A stretch of DNA of 64,000 bases from the NCBI GenBank assembly GCA_020832285.1, contig JAFIFB010000094.1, positions 29,303 to 93,302 of the forward strand, given 5' to 3'. Below the pieces are notes generated by a model. It did no database searches, had not been told where the DNA came from, and was given only the letters and a program-made list of their open reading frames with translations. The stretch is from Balneolaceae bacterium (lineage in GTDB: Bacteria > Bacteroidota > Rhodothermia > Balneolales > Balneolaceae). Shown here piece by piece: positions 46,244-56,260 of this stretch. The first letter of the stretch is position 1, and each line of letters starts with the position of its first letter. Position numbers and translations under genes: made by a program.

Positions 46244-48172
46244 ATGAAAAAACCGACACTCCATCAGGCAGAAATGGCCCTGAAAAAATATTGGGGGTAT
46301 GATTCGTTTCGGCAAGGGCAGCAAGAAGCTATAGAAGCTGTCCTTGATGGCAGGGACACTTTGGTGCTTTTCCCAACGGGTGGCGGCAAATCACTCTGCT
46401 ATCAGGTACCCGGTGTACTGTTTGATGGTCTAACAGTTGTGGTTTCCCCCCTTATTGCACTGATGCAGGACCAGGTCGACCAGCTCAACAAACTCGGTAT
46501 CCGTTCCACTTTCATCAATAGTACTATCCCACACTTTGAAGTTGAACAGCGCCTTGTGAATGCCCGCAACGGAATGTATAAACTCATTTACATCGCCCCT
46601 GAACGACTAAAGACCGATCTCTGGAAAGCCGAACAGCCCCGGCTCAATATCAACCTGATTGCCGTTGACGAAGCACACTGCATTTCGGAATGGGGGCATG
46701 ATTTTCGTCCGGCCTACCGACGAATCCGTGAAGAGTTTGATGATATTAACACGGATGTCCGATGGATTGCACTCACAGCCACTGCCACACCTGAAGTAAA
46801 AAAAGACCTTTTGAATGTACTTGGTTTTTCTGAACCCTTGATTGTGACCAGCGGGTTCAAGCGTGAAAACCTGCACTGGTGGGTTACTCATACCGAAAGA
46901 AAACAACACATGCTGAACAAAGCAGTAAAATGGGCATCGGCAATGGGAAGCGGTATCATCTACTCCCCTACCCGAAAAGATTGCGAACAACTTGCACGCA
47001 GATATTCTGATTCCGGCATCCTGGCAAAACCGTATCACGCAGGCATGAGCAATGAGGAGAGAAAAAAGGTGCAGAATGGCTGGCTGGACGGCAGTTTCCC
47101 TCTTGTAGCATCAACAAATGCATTCGGAATGGGCATAGATAAACCTGATTGCCGATTCGTAATTCATCACACCATGCCCTTTTCGCTTGAAGCGTATTAT
47201 CAGGAAGCAGGAAGGGCCGGAAGAGACGGCAAAGTAAGTTATCCCCTTTTGCTGGTAAAACCCGGTGATGCCGATTACCTCAAAAAAAGAATCCTTCAGT
47301 CATATCCTGATTATGCGATACTCCGGAAAGTGTATGATGCACTCTGCGATGAGCTGGAGCTTGCAGTGGGCAGCACACACGAAAAACCTGAAGCTGTTGC
47401 GATCGATAACATTGCCCGAAGGATTAAAATGCGTTCAACAAATGTGGCTACTGCAATGAACCTGCTGCAGCGGCTTGAAATTATCCACCAGTCAGACCTG
47501 CGTGAACCGAGAGTTGGCATTCACTTTATCGTTTCGAATGATTATCTCATCGATTTTATCGACCGTACCGAACCCGAAAAAGGCGAATTTCTGGACCTGC
47601 TTTACCGTCAGTTCGGACCGCAGTCGATCCGCGATTTTTATTATCTTGATGAATCGAATCTACTTGAAAAACTTAAGGTTACCTCAAATCAGCTTCGAAA
47701 AGCTTTGAAACTTTTTTCAACACAGGATCAGTTACTGAATTTTGAATGGGAAGCCGATGCAAAACTCGTGCATGTCACAGAAGCACGGTCAAAAAAATTA
47801 CACATCGATCATCATCAAGCCTATCACTATAAGGAGATTCTGCTGAAAAAGCTGGATTACATGCACCAATATGCGAATACAAAAAGCTGTCGCGAACTAT
47901 TTCTGAGGCGCTATTTTGGAGAAGACACCAGAGAATTATGCGGCAATTGTGACAACTGTAAAAAGCGGGAAAGAAATGTTATTGTGATAGAAAAAGATGC
48001 TGACACGATCAGGGCATTATTAAAAAATGAATCCAGAACTATGAAAAACTTAGCCCAACAGACCGGCTGGAGTAAAAAGAAACTGAAAAAAGTGATGAAT
48101 ATTTTGATCAGGGAGGGTGTGGTGGTGAGTGATGATACCGAACAGCACTCTTACCGGTTGAGAATCCGCTGA
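46244..48172 (+). CDS. recQ: ATP-dependent DNA helicase RecQ
   Basis: A 642-residue superfamily 2 helicase. Walker A FPTGGGKS (residues 43-50), DEAH box VDEAHCISEWGHDFRP, and motif VI QEAGRAGRDG are all present. Zinc-binding cysteines follow (CRELFLRRYFG, LCGNCDNC) and a winged-helix (RQC-like) region, but no full HRDC domain. RecQ acts in recombination and fork repair. Length is near normal. The 3' end overlaps the opposite-strand lipoprotein gene by 22 nt. Confidence 0.93.
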   Translation: MKKPTLHQAEMALKKYWGYDSFRQGQQEAIEAVLDGRDTLVLFPTGGGKSLCYQVPGVLFDGLTVVVSPLIALMQDQVDQLNKLGIRSTFINSTIPHFEVEQRLVNARNGMYKLIYIAPERLKTDLWKAEQPRLNINLIAVDEAHCISEWGHDFRPAYRRIREEFDDINTDVRWIALTATATPEVKKDLLNVLGFSEPLIVTSGFKRENLHWWVTHTERKQHMLNKAVKWASAMGSGIIYSPTRKDCEQLARRYSDSGILAKPYHAGMSNEERKKVQNGWLDGSFPLVASTNAFGMGIDKPDCRFVIHHTMPFSLEAYYQEAGRAGRDGKVSYPLLLVKPGDADYLKKRILQSYPDYAILRKVYDALCDELELAVGSTHEKPEAVAIDNIARRIKMRSTNVATAMNLLQRLEIIHQSDLREPRVGIHFIVSNDYLIDFIDRTEPEKGEFLDLLYRQFGPQSIRDFYYLDESNLLEKLKVTSNQLRKALKLFSTQDQLLNFEWEADAKLVHVTEARSKKLHIDHHQAYHYKEILLKKLDYMHQYANTKSCRELFLRRYFGEDTRELCGNCDNCKKRERNVIVIEKDADTIRALLKNESRTMKNLAQQTGWSKKKLKKVMNILIREGVVVSDDTEQHSYRLRIR

Positions 48173-48546
48173 CGCAGTGTATCAACAGGAGTTCGCTGAG
48201 TGTTTCGATATTCGGTTTCTGCCTCTGTAATTTTTTCCCGCTCTCTCTGCAGCAGCTGGTTAATGGCATTAACACGTTGGATTTGTGCATCCAGGTCGGT
48301 TTCATAATATTCATGCGAAACCCGGAACTGTTCTGAAGTAACACCATAATGCTCATATACAAGATCGCGCAAGTCCGCGTGAGTTCGGTTCTTCAGTGCG
48401 GTTGAATCGAGCTGATTTATAATCGCAAATTCAATAAACATCCTCTTGTAAGTATCTTCATCTACAAGTTTTTCGGGCTTTTGGTCTGAGCAGCCAGCGC
48501 TGATCAGCAGAATAAAAACCAGAATTGGCCATAAAAATCTCATCAT
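48151..48546 (-). CDS. DUF4296-like lipoprotein
   Basis: A 131-residue exported lipoprotein with lipobox ISAGC (Cys19). The body reads KLVDEDTYKRMFIEFAIINQ, then YEHYGVTSEQFRVSHEYYET, then QRVNAINQLLQREREKI, a helical fold matching the DUF4296 type that is common in Bacteroidota-like genomes. Function unknown. It overlaps the recQ 3' end by 22 nt and lies downstream of an SDR on the same strand (start of the SDR stop at 48543 overlaps by 4 nt), so it is likely cotranscribed with it. Confidence 0.72.
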   Translation of the reverse strand: MMRFLWPILVFILLISAGCSDQKPEKLVDEDTYKRMFIEFAIINQLDSTALKNRTHADLRDLVYEHYGVTSEQFRVSHEYYETDLDAQIQRVNAINQLLQREREKITEAETEYRNTQRTPVDTLRQRILNR

Positions 48547-49259
48547 ACATCAGGGTCTTTTGGATTTAACGGTCTCAAAGCGATTTCATTGACCAGAAAA
48601 TTGTCGGGGGTTTCCAGAAGGTGAATCATTGTATCGGCCACATCAAGTGGCTGAAGCATATTGGAGTGAGTGTCCGTCCCGGTCTGATCGAAAAAGTGAG
48701 TAGCAATAGAACCGGGAAACATGGTGGTCACTTTAATTTTATCGAAACGCAACTCTTTAAAAAGTGCTTCGCTGAATCCCCTCAAACCAAATTTTGTGGC
48801 GTTATAACCTGAAATCTGCGGATTTCCAAGCAAACCGGCTACCGATGCAATATTGATGATATGGCAATGATCCGGGTTGCCTTTCATCAGCGGTACAATT
48901 TCCCGTGTGAGATAAAATACACCATTCAAATTAGTATTCATCATGGTGTTCCAGTCATCTACGCCGAGATTTTCTACATTACCAAAGATTCCAAGACCGG
49001 CGTTGTTAATGAGAATATCGGGCAGATGATCTTCAGAAAACTGACTTTTCACCCAATCTTGAATATCATCATAACGGCTTACGTCCATCTGCACCGGAAT
49101 GAACCGATCACCCAGCTTCTCTTTAACTTCATTGAGGCGGTTGAGCCTGCGTGCAAGTCCGTAAACCAATGCCCCTTTTTCGATTAGTTTTTGGCTGAAT
49201 GCGATACCTATCCCGCTGCTTGCGCCCGTTACGATTGCGATTTTATCCTGTAAATTCAT
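48543..49259 (-). CDS. SDR family oxidoreductase
   Basis: A 238-residue short-chain dehydrogenase. The start is placed at the Met of MNLQDKIAIVTGASSGIGIA (49259), preceded by AAGGA 6 nt upstream; the frame continues to 49316, but that adds an unnatural leader. The TGASSGIG motif, NAGLGIFG, INIASVAG, and YNATKFGLRGFSEAL are all present. The family member class resembles YdfG-like or 3-ketoacyl reductases. Its substrate is unknown. Confidence 0.85.
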   Translation of the reverse strand: MNLQDKIAIVTGASSGIGIAFSQKLIEKGALVYGLARRLNRLNEVKEKLGDRFIPVQMDVSRYDDIQDWVKSQFSEDHLPDILINNAGLGIFGNVENLGVDDWNTMMNTNLNGVFYLTREIVPLMKGNPDHCHIINIASVAGLLGNPQISGYNATKFGLRGFSEALFKELRFDKIKVTTMFPGSIATHFFDQTGTDTHSNMLQPLDVADTMIHLLETPDNFLVNEIALRPLNPKDPDV

Positions 49260-49331
49260 AAAGTGTCCTTCTTTTCTTTTACCTTTTCCAATGGGTGATG
49301 AAACCAGATCGTTCATTCATAAACTACACAA

Positions 49332-50069
49332 ATGGAGCCAATATATCTCGATATCGGAAACAGTTCTTTCAAACTGGCAGAATACCAAAATGGAAATTGG
49401 ACGATTCTCTGTAAAGAGCCAGTAAACCGACCAGAAAAGGTGATTAATTTTTTACAAATAAAATGTGAGAACCGGGAACTGGTTATATCATCCGTCCGGA
49501 AAGAAGTTGAAACAAAGCTGACAGAGAATTTATCTGATATAAATATTTACTCGCTGCACGTGAGCCAGGTTCCTTCCAAACTGCTCAACTACAATACTCC
49601 CGAAACACTGGGCATAGACCGCTTTTTATCCTGCTTCGGAGCCGCATCACTTTCTAAAAAGGCTGTGATTGTGATTGATGCTGGAAGCGCCTGTACTATT
49701 GATTATATGACAGCAGAACGGGTTTTTCACGGGGGTGTTATTATGCCCGGCCTCCGCATTTTTAAAAAGGTGATGGCTGATGCACTCCCCGAACTTCCTG
49801 AAGTTGATGAGAGTCTGCCAGCAAACTGGCCCGGAAAATCTACGAACGAGTGCATTCGCTGGGGACTTTATGGCGGATATGCATCGGCGGTTGAAGCCTT
49901 CATCAGGAAACATCAGACCGGTAAAGCAGAAACTGAAATTTATATTACGGGGGGCGATGCACTTTTGCTGAAAAAACTGCTGAATGGAAGAAAAGAACTC
50001 AAACATCATGAATATCTGCTTTTTGAAGGTATGCGAGAGTTTAATAGATTCAATAATGCGAATTTATAA
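49332..50069 (+). CDS. coaX: Type III pantothenate kinase
   Basis: A 245-residue enzyme that phosphorylates pantothenate at the first step of coenzyme A synthesis. It has the actin-like fold: IYLDIGNSSFKLAEYQNG (Asp7) at the start, TLGIDRFLSCFGAA, VIDAGSACTIDYM, and GGVIMPGLRIFKKVM. Length is normal. It pairs functionally with the distant coaBC in this window. The gene is divergent from the SDR gene at 48543. Confidence 0.92.
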   Translation: MEPIYLDIGNSSFKLAEYQNGNWTILCKEPVNRPEKVINFLQIKCENRELVISSVRKEVETKLTENLSDINIYSLHVSQVPSKLLNYNTPETLGIDRFLSCFGAASLSKKAVIVIDAGSACTIDYMTAERVFHGGVIMPGLRIFKKVMADALPELPEVDESLPANWPGKSTNECIRWGLYGGYASAVEAFIRKHQTGKAETEIYITGGDALLLKKLLNGRKELKHHEYLLFEGMREFNRFNNANL

Positions 50070-50159
50070 TCAATGGCTTTGAGTTTCATTTAAGTTTTTT
50101 AAATTCTGACAGTTCCGCACCATAAACTAAATCCTGCCAATCCATTATATTATGATAAA

Positions 50160-51050
50160 ATGAATATTTTCAAAGTGATACATACGGGTACACAATACAC
50201 CAAAAATCGTTTAAACACACCGGGATTATTATTGTCAGGACTGGTCTTACTGATAGTCGGGTTTACGTCTGTTTCCTGTGACAACCAATCCACCTCAGAG
50301 TCTTCTGACGCGGCAGATAAAACACTCATGGCCATATTTGCCCACCCCGATGACGAAACGCTGGTAGGGCCGATTTTGCATCAATACGCCAACCGGGGTA
50401 CAGAGGTAATTTTGGTAACGGCCACCGACGGCAGGCTTGGTTTCAATGACCTGCACGATTACAATGAAGAAGAACTCGCTGCTGTAAGGCAAGATGAACT
50501 GAGGTGTGCGGCTGACATGCTGGGAGTGGAACTGATCCACCTCGATTATAATGATCAGTTGGGAATGTCTGAAGGCCACGGCAGCCTGATCTCTCAATCC
50601 CGCGGAATTCTGGAAGACCTTCACCGGATTATTGAAGAGAAACAACCCGATGCAATAATCACTTTTGGCCCCGATGGCTTTTCCAATCACATCGATCACC
50701 GGATGGTTGGTATTTCAGCTACACAAGTAGTGCTAAGCCGTGAATGGGAAAAAACACCTGTTCTTTTTTATAGTGCAGTTCCTTCATCGGTTTTGAGTGA
50801 AGAGGAAAATATTTATATGGGCGTTCACGATCGGTATCTCACCGTTCAGATGACATTCAGTGATGAAGAGCTGGAAATTGCAAAGCAGGCTGCTCTTTGC
50901 CATGAATCGCAGTTTAGCCCTCAGTTTGTAGACACCTGGTTTGAAACGATGCAGGAACGCGGTAACAGGCTCCATTTCCGTCCGTTTGAGGCACCCGGCA
51001 GCGAGGCAAATGACCTGTTTGAATATCGGGTTAAACAGAAAAACAGGTAA
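50160..51050 (+). CDS. PIG-L family deacetylase lipoprotein
   Basis: A 296-residue exported lipoprotein, lipobox FTSVSC (Cys40). The LmbE/PIG-L motif AIFAHPDDETLVGPIL gives the metal ligands His62, Asp64 and Asp65, and FGPDGFSNHIDHRMVG the third histidine region. These enzymes remove acetyl groups from N-acetylglucosamine-type substrates; which one is not clear. The signal suggests a periplasmic or cell-surface role. It stands alone. Confidence 0.88.
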   Translation: MNIFKVIHTGTQYTKNRLNTPGLLLSGLVLLIVGFTSVSCDNQSTSESSDAADKTLMAIFAHPDDETLVGPILHQYANRGTEVILVTATDGRLGFNDLHDYNEEELAAVRQDELRCAADMLGVELIHLDYNDQLGMSEGHGSLISQSRGILEDLHRIIEEKQPDAIITFGPDGFSNHIDHRMVGISATQVVLSREWEKTPVLFYSAVPSSVLSEEENIYMGVHDRYLTVQMTFSDEELEIAKQAALCHESQFSPQFVDTWFETMQERGNRLHFRPFEAPGSEANDLFEYRVKQKNR

Positions 51051-51703
51051 ACTGAAAAATGTCCAACCGATAAAGGTACTCCTCAGCCAGTCCCTATACT
51101 CAAACCCAATTTTTTAATTTTCACTTTTACTTTCTCGGTTTTTCTGTTTTTTTCGATTTTTCTGTTTCCCGGTTCTAATCAAACAACCTGACAGCACCTA
51201 CCGGATCTGTCAGCGTTGTGAACCAAAAATAATTCCCATTGACGGTGACAGGAAACCCGGAAAGACACCGGGCACGCTTTCAGGTCGCTAAACTTGTACC
51301 ATAGTGAACTGTGGGGCTACTTCCGGTCGTCTCTGCGAGACTTGAGTGTAGTGAAGTAGTGTGAATGGGGAGAATGGGTGAAGTTGTGAGTGTATTGAGG
51401 CGTTGTTTTGGATTAGTCCTACGAACAAGGAGATCTCTCCATGCACTCGCTCCGCTCGTTTAGTCGAGATGACAGCAGGCGCTATAATCTGCAGTAAGCG
51501 GCGTTTAAAAATCCCAGATTTGCACCATCCTGATTTACGCCGCTACTATGTTTTTACCACAATTTTCCTTCTGGCTGATTGAAACGTGGCCATTTAATGG
51601 TACGGCAGTGGGTATTGGTTTAGCTATTAACGGTGTGCGCCGCAATTTCTACTCTAACGCGTCTTGACATGTCATTTGATACCAGAATAAGCGGAAATTG
51701 GTA
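51051..51703. repeat. Intergenic region with interspersed repeat copies
   Basis: No gene seen. A dispersed repeat copy occupies 51185-51287 (AACCTGACAGCACCTACCGG to GGCACGCTTTCAGGTC), recurring inverted at 58681-58802. A second block at 51420-51475 (ACAAGGAGATCTCTCCATGC, then CGTTTAGTCGAGATGACAG) resembles a known Bacteroidota-type intergenic repeat, but only one copy is in the window. Confidence 0.5.
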
Positions 51704-52327
51704 TTACGATTTCAGCTTGCCTTTAATCAGGGCAATCAACATCTCCAATGCCACAATGTTTTCACCGCCTCGGGGTATGATAATATCAGCGTAACGCTTG
51801 CCCGGTTCAACAAACTCAAGATGCATGGGCCGGACAAATTTTTCGTATTGTTTTAATACTCCGTTCAAATCGCGTCCCCTTTCGTTGATATCCCTTTTCA
51901 GACGGCGGAGCAGGCGAATATCTCCATCTGTATCTACAAAAATTTTGATGTCCATCAACTCCCGAAGGTTCGGCTCACTAAAAATGAGAATCCCATCAAT
52001 GAGAATTATTTTTTTGGGAAAGGCCGGCAGGGTTTCTTCAGAGCGGGTATGAGCCACAAAATCGTAAACCGGAATTTCAATTTTATAGCCTTTCACCAGC
52101 GCATCGAGATGCCGTATCATCAGTTCGGTTTCTAGAGCGGAGGGATGATCGAAGTTCTGTTTTTTTCTCTCTTCGGGCGTAAGGTGACTCAGGTCGCGAT
52201 AGTATGAATCATGCTGTATGAGCAAGACCTGGTCTTCTCCGATAGTTTCTATTATTTTATTGACCACAGTTGTCTTGCCCGAACCGCTGCCCCCGGCAAC
52301 TCCCAAAACAAGCGGCCGGTTACTCAT
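51704..52327 (-). CDS. udk: Uridine kinase
   Basis: A 207-residue nucleoside kinase that phosphorylates uridine and cytidine. P-loop GVAGGSGSGKTT (residues 9-20), the DSYYRDLSHL lid residues, NFDHPSALE, and the sequence TDGDIRLLRRLKRDINERGR are the diagnostic blocks. Length is normal. Its start overlaps the amidase stop by 8 nt, so it is translated in the same unit, which is unusual in function but suggests shared expression. Confidence 0.95.
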   Translation of the reverse strand: MSNRPLVLGVAGGSGSGKTTVVNKIIETIGEDQVLLIQHDSYYRDLSHLTPEERKKQNFDHPSALETELMIRHLDALVKGYKIEIPVYDFVAHTRSEETLPAFPKKIILIDGILIFSEPNLRELMDIKIFVDTDGDIRLLRRLKRDINERGRDLNGVLKQYEKFVRPMHLEFVEPGKRYADIIIPRGGENIVALEMLIALIKGKLKS

Positions 52328-53582
52328 TGCTTACACGGTTATTGATTCGGCGGCTTCTGTCGTACTCCTCTTTAAAATCGCGGATCGCCCGGAATATAGC
52401 TGATGCGAGAATGGTTTGCCCGTATTCACTGGCCATATATTGTGCTTCGGTGTTGTTGGAGATAAAACCCAGTTCGATGAGAACAGCAGGCATGGGCAGA
52501 TTCCAAAGCACCATAAATCCGGCCTGTTTCACTCCACGTGAACGCCGTTGTGCCCTTTCTCTGAACTGGTTCTCGATCATTCCGGCAACTTTTTCACTCA
52601 CGGCAAGATTTCCGGCGTTCGCCAGTTCATAGATTAAAAGTTCTTCTTCGCTGAGCTGAGTGGGGCCGCCGCCGTTTTCCAGATCGATTACGCTATTTTC
52701 ACGTTTCATCACTTCAAGTGCAGATGCACTCCGGGCCAATCCCATAAAATAGACTTCGGCTCCGGTTGCATGAGTATTTCTTGCCGAGTTTGCATGAATC
52801 GATACAAATAAATCACCCCTGGCCCGGGAAGCAATTTTCCCCCGCTCGCCAAGCTCTACAAAGCGGTCATCTTTACGAGTGTAAACTACTTCCACATCGG
52901 GCATGTGCTCATTAATGTATTCACCCACTTTTAGTGCCACGGCCAGTGCAATATCTTTTTCACGAATACCCAGGCTGCGGTTTATCGCTCCCGGATCACG
53001 GCCGCCGTGGCCCGGATCAAGTACAATTACGTTAAATTCGTCACCATCCCGAAGCTGCACAAATACATCATTTTCATCCCCAAAAACAAAATCGAAAGCA
53101 AAATCAGGATCTTCATCCATGTAGTTATGCCAGTAAATAAAATCAGATCTGTCTGCAATCCGTTCAATTTCGGCTGCCGTGGAGCGCTCAAGACTGAGCA
53201 GCAGGTGGGTTCCGTTTTGATCGGGATAAACATTTGTTTTGTAATAATTCCCCTCTTTAAGTGCTATATCGGTTCCGAAACCGGAGAGGTTTTTATAATG
53301 TTCGATATTGGCGATAGATCCTGTCCTCTCGGCTGGAATTAAACCATCTGTTTGCAACTCTGGAGAATAGATCATCAACTGAATCAGATCTGGTTCGGGC
53401 TGAGCCACTTTAAAAGAATCGACCGGGGATGTGAGGTGATATCGGATCACGTAACCCTGCCCGTCGTTTCGTTCAGTAACTGAAACTCGTTCAAGTCCTG
53501 GTTGGGCAGAAAGGTCAACAGGTGCTGATAAAAACAGAATTCCTGTAAATAACAGAATGGTAAGAAGTATTATTCTTTCCAT
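52320..53582 (-). CDS. N-acetylmuramoyl-L-alanine amidase (AmiA/AmiC type)
   Basis: A 420-residue exported peptidoglycan hydrolase that cuts the bond between N-acetylmuramate and L-alanine. Signal peptide about residues 1-26. The N-terminal 170 residues are an AMIN-like beta domain; Amidase_3 follows with IVLDPGHGGRDPGAINRS, the zinc histidine of FVSIHANS, and a Glu in LIELGFISNN near the C terminus. Length is normal. It overlaps the uridine kinase gene by 8 nt. Confidence 0.92.
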   Translation of the reverse strand: MERIILLTILLFTGILFLSAPVDLSAQPGLERVSVTERNDGQGYVIRYHLTSPVDSFKVAQPEPDLIQLMIYSPELQTDGLIPAERTGSIANIEHYKNLSGFGTDIALKEGNYYKTNVYPDQNGTHLLLSLERSTAAEIERIADRSDFIYWHNYMDEDPDFAFDFVFGDENDVFVQLRDGDEFNVIVLDPGHGGRDPGAINRSLGIREKDIALAVALKVGEYINEHMPDVEVVYTRKDDRFVELGERGKIASRARGDLFVSIHANSARNTHATGAEVYFMGLARSASALEVMKRENSVIDLENGGGPTQLSEEELLIYELANAGNLAVSEKVAGMIENQFRERAQRRSRGVKQAGFMVLWNLPMPAVLIELGFISNNTEAQYMASEYGQTILASAIFRAIRDFKEEYDRSRRINNRVSNE

Positions 53583-53982
53583 CTTCAGGGATTTTAAGGT
53601 GCCGGGTCTTGTCTGGATGATATTGCCTTTAATTTACAGAATATTTCATGAATTGGTAAATAATGTAACCAACCCTTTTTTTGTGAAAAAATTATCTGGC
53701 TCTCTTGAATATTTGCTTTGATTGATGACTTTTCTTTAGACCTGAATAAACATAAAAGGTCCCGAGTATGTTAGTAAGGCACTTTTATCAAAATCATTAC
53801 ATGATAAATATCAAAATCTTATCAACTCACATTAAGAATACTGACTGAGGAATTGATTAAAATATTTAGTTTTGAAAAATAATTCTGGCTTGTACATACG
53901 AATCAGAGAACTGTATCAAACTGTTTTACCCGCATTTCTTACCCAGAAAATTGGTTGTGGGCAATTATTCTATGGCCGGAAA
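53583..53982. other. Intergenic stretch without recognised content
   Basis: AT-rich interval between the amidase and desaturase genes on the minus strand. I see no gene, repeat or terminator that can be supported. Confidence 0.5.
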
Positions 53983-55080
53983 TCAGGCATATACAAAATC
54001 GGGATCACCAAATTTTTTCAGGGTACGGTAATGAGATGAAACAGCCTGTCGAAATGTTTCATGATGATTATATGGAATACCAAATTCCTTGGCAGTCTCT
54101 TCAACAATCGGGCTGATTTCGGGATAGTGAATGCTGCAAACTTTTGGAAAAAGATGATGCTCAATTTGATAATTTAATCCGCCGATATACCAGGATAAAA
54201 GTTTGTTTTTGCGCGCAAAATTATTGGTCGTCATCATTTCATGTATAGCCCAGTGTTCGTCAATCATATTTTCTTCATTGGGGGTTGGGTGGTCGGTCTC
54301 TTCCACCACATGGGCAAGCTGAAACACAACTCCAAGTATGATTCCGGCTGTCAGGTGCAGCGTAACGAACCCGGTAATTAGTTGCAGAATTGTAATATCA
54401 AGCAGCAGGTATGGAATCACTAAGATGTAACTATAGTAGAACAGCTTGGTGATGATTAGGGTGATCCATTCAGAAATCGGATGAGACTTGTTTTCATAGG
54501 GGCCCAGATTTTCTTTAAAGAAGTATCTGTAATCTTTGATAAATACCCAGAAGAGGGTGGCAAAGCTGTAAGCAAAAAAGGCGAGGATATGCTGGAATTT
54601 GTGAATCCATTTATACTCTGTATGGGGTGAAAGGCGGATAAACTCTGCTACTTCAAGATCTTCATCGTGGCCGTGAATGTTTGTATACGTATGGTGAACC
54701 ACGTTATGTGTGATTTTCCAGATGTAGCCATTGGCCCCCATCAAATCAAAACTATACCCGATTATTTTATTGATATTTTTATTTGATGAGTACGCACCGT
54801 GAAGCGCATCATGCGAAACCGAAAAACCGATTCCGGCCATGCCTATTCCCATCACAAAAGTAAGGAACCACATCACACCAAGGGACAAACCACCAAAAAG
54901 AATGAGCAGATAGGCTCCGAAGAAAACTGATAAGAGAATCACTGTTTTAAATACCATTTGAGCATTTGCATGTTTTGAAATGCCCCTGCTTTCGAAATAA
55001 TCGTTCACCCTCTTTTTAACTTCGGCATTAAACTCCCTGCTCTGTTTATTATTGAATGTTACTTTTTCAATTTTGCCCAT
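53983..55080 (-). CDS. Fatty acid desaturase
   Basis: A 365-residue integral membrane di-iron enzyme. The three histidine boxes are H90-DALH94, H125-NVVHH130 and QIEHHLFP near residue 308. Several hydrophobic segments flank them (VILLSVFFGAYLLILFGGL and VIPYLLLDITILQLIT). The third box with Q-IEHH is of the front-end or acyl-lipid desaturase class (DesA3/linoleoyl-like), which inserts a double bond using reduced ferredoxin or cytochrome b5. The chain position is not determined by sequence alone. Confidence 0.9.
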   Translation of the reverse strand: MGKIEKVTFNNKQSREFNAEVKKRVNDYFESRGISKHANAQMVFKTVILLSVFFGAYLLILFGGLSLGVMWFLTFVMGIGMAGIGFSVSHDALHGAYSSNKNINKIIGYSFDLMGANGYIWKITHNVVHHTYTNIHGHDEDLEVAEFIRLSPHTEYKWIHKFQHILAFFAYSFATLFWVFIKDYRYFFKENLGPYENKSHPISEWITLIITKLFYYSYILVIPYLLLDITILQLITGFVTLHLTAGIILGVVFQLAHVVEETDHPTPNEENMIDEHWAIHEMMTTNNFARKNKLLSWYIGGLNYQIEHHLFPKVCSIHYPEISPIVEETAKEFGIPYNHHETFRQAVSSHYRTLKKFGDPDFVYA

Positions 55081-55242
55081 AAAGTCAAAGTCTTCTGATT
55101 TGATACATTATTAAGTATGAAATGTAGCCATAATGGACGGATATACCATATTATGAAAATAAAAATGGCATATCTTATTGATAAAGTATAAATATATATT
55201 TAAATAACTGTATTTTATTAAATAGAACCTAACTTATAGCAT

Positions 55243-56022
55243 CTATTTTCTCTCCTGAATTTTCCGAACAACGGCTGTGACAAATTTTCTGGGAAATAAA
55301 CTTACAATTTTGGGTGCAATTCTGTTTAGAGCGCCATAAATAGCTACACGTTTTCCTTGCAGCATTGTTTTATAGCCGTACTCTGCCACTTGTTGTGATG
55401 TGGCAACCGGTAATCTGTCGAACAATTTCGACTTTTCCATGTTAGCAAGTTTCTGAAATTCCGATTCGGTTGGACCGGGACACAGAGTTGTAACTGTTAC
55501 GCCTGTATCTTGTAGTTCGTTGGCTATCGCTTCTCCAAATGCAAGAACGTAATTTTTACTTGCATAATAAACACTCATAAAAGGACCGGGCTGGAAAGCC
55601 GCTGTGGAAGCAATATTCAGGATATACGCTCTCTCTTTTTCAACCATTGAAGGAAGGAAGAGGTGGGTTAGGTGAGTCAGAGCGCGGATATTGAGATTCA
55701 TAATGGCAGCCTGCCGGTTCCAATCCGATTTATGAAATAAACCATAATCACCCACACCGGCATTATTTACAAGAAAGTGAACAGATGCCGATTGTTTCTG
55801 TGTGAAATCATAGAGCTTTTGGGGAGAATCTTCATCAGCAAGGTCAATCGGGAATGTGATCACATCAATACCGAACTCCTGCTCCAACTCTTTTTTTAAA
55901 TCATCAAGCCGTTCTTTACGCCGTGCAGTAATCAAAAGACTATGGCCTTCGCGCGCAAAAATTCTTGCAAGTTCCAGGCCAATTCCGCTCGATGCCCCGG
56001 TAATAAGAGCTGTTTTTTTCAT
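55243..56022 (-). CDS. SDR family oxidoreductase
   Basis: A 259-residue classical short-chain dehydrogenase. TGASSGIGLELARI at the start, NNAGVGDYG, LNIASTAAFQPGPF (catalytic Ser) and YYASKNYVLAFGEA (Tyr and Lys) are visible. The C-terminal IVSLFPRKFVTAVVRKIQERK suggests membrane association, as in the DltE-like class. Substrate unknown. It is upstream of the desaturase on the same strand, so a lipid-related role is possible but not shown. Confidence 0.87.
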   Translation of the reverse strand: MKKTALITGASSGIGLELARIFAREGHSLLITARRKERLDDLKKELEQEFGIDVITFPIDLADEDSPQKLYDFTQKQSASVHFLVNNAGVGDYGLFHKSDWNRQAAIMNLNIRALTHLTHLFLPSMVEKERAYILNIASTAAFQPGPFMSVYYASKNYVLAFGEAIANELQDTGVTVTTLCPGPTESEFQKLANMEKSKLFDRLPVATSQQVAEYGYKTMLQGKRVAIYGALNRIAPKIVSLFPRKFVTAVVRKIQERK

Positions 56023-56260
56023 ATATATATCAACAATTTTTTGGTTTTTTCAAGCCAAAGATATCATCTAACCCTCATTTCTCACAGAAAAAATATTAGT
56101 AAATCTATCAATCTGATTATTAATGCCTTAGCCTGCAATTTCAGCGGTAGTGCCAAAAACACCCTTCAGATACTGCGAAATGCGGGCTAAAACCTTAATT
56201 ATTAAATAGAATTCAATCTCACAGACAGTTATGCTGTTTCAAACACTCCGGTTAATTTTA

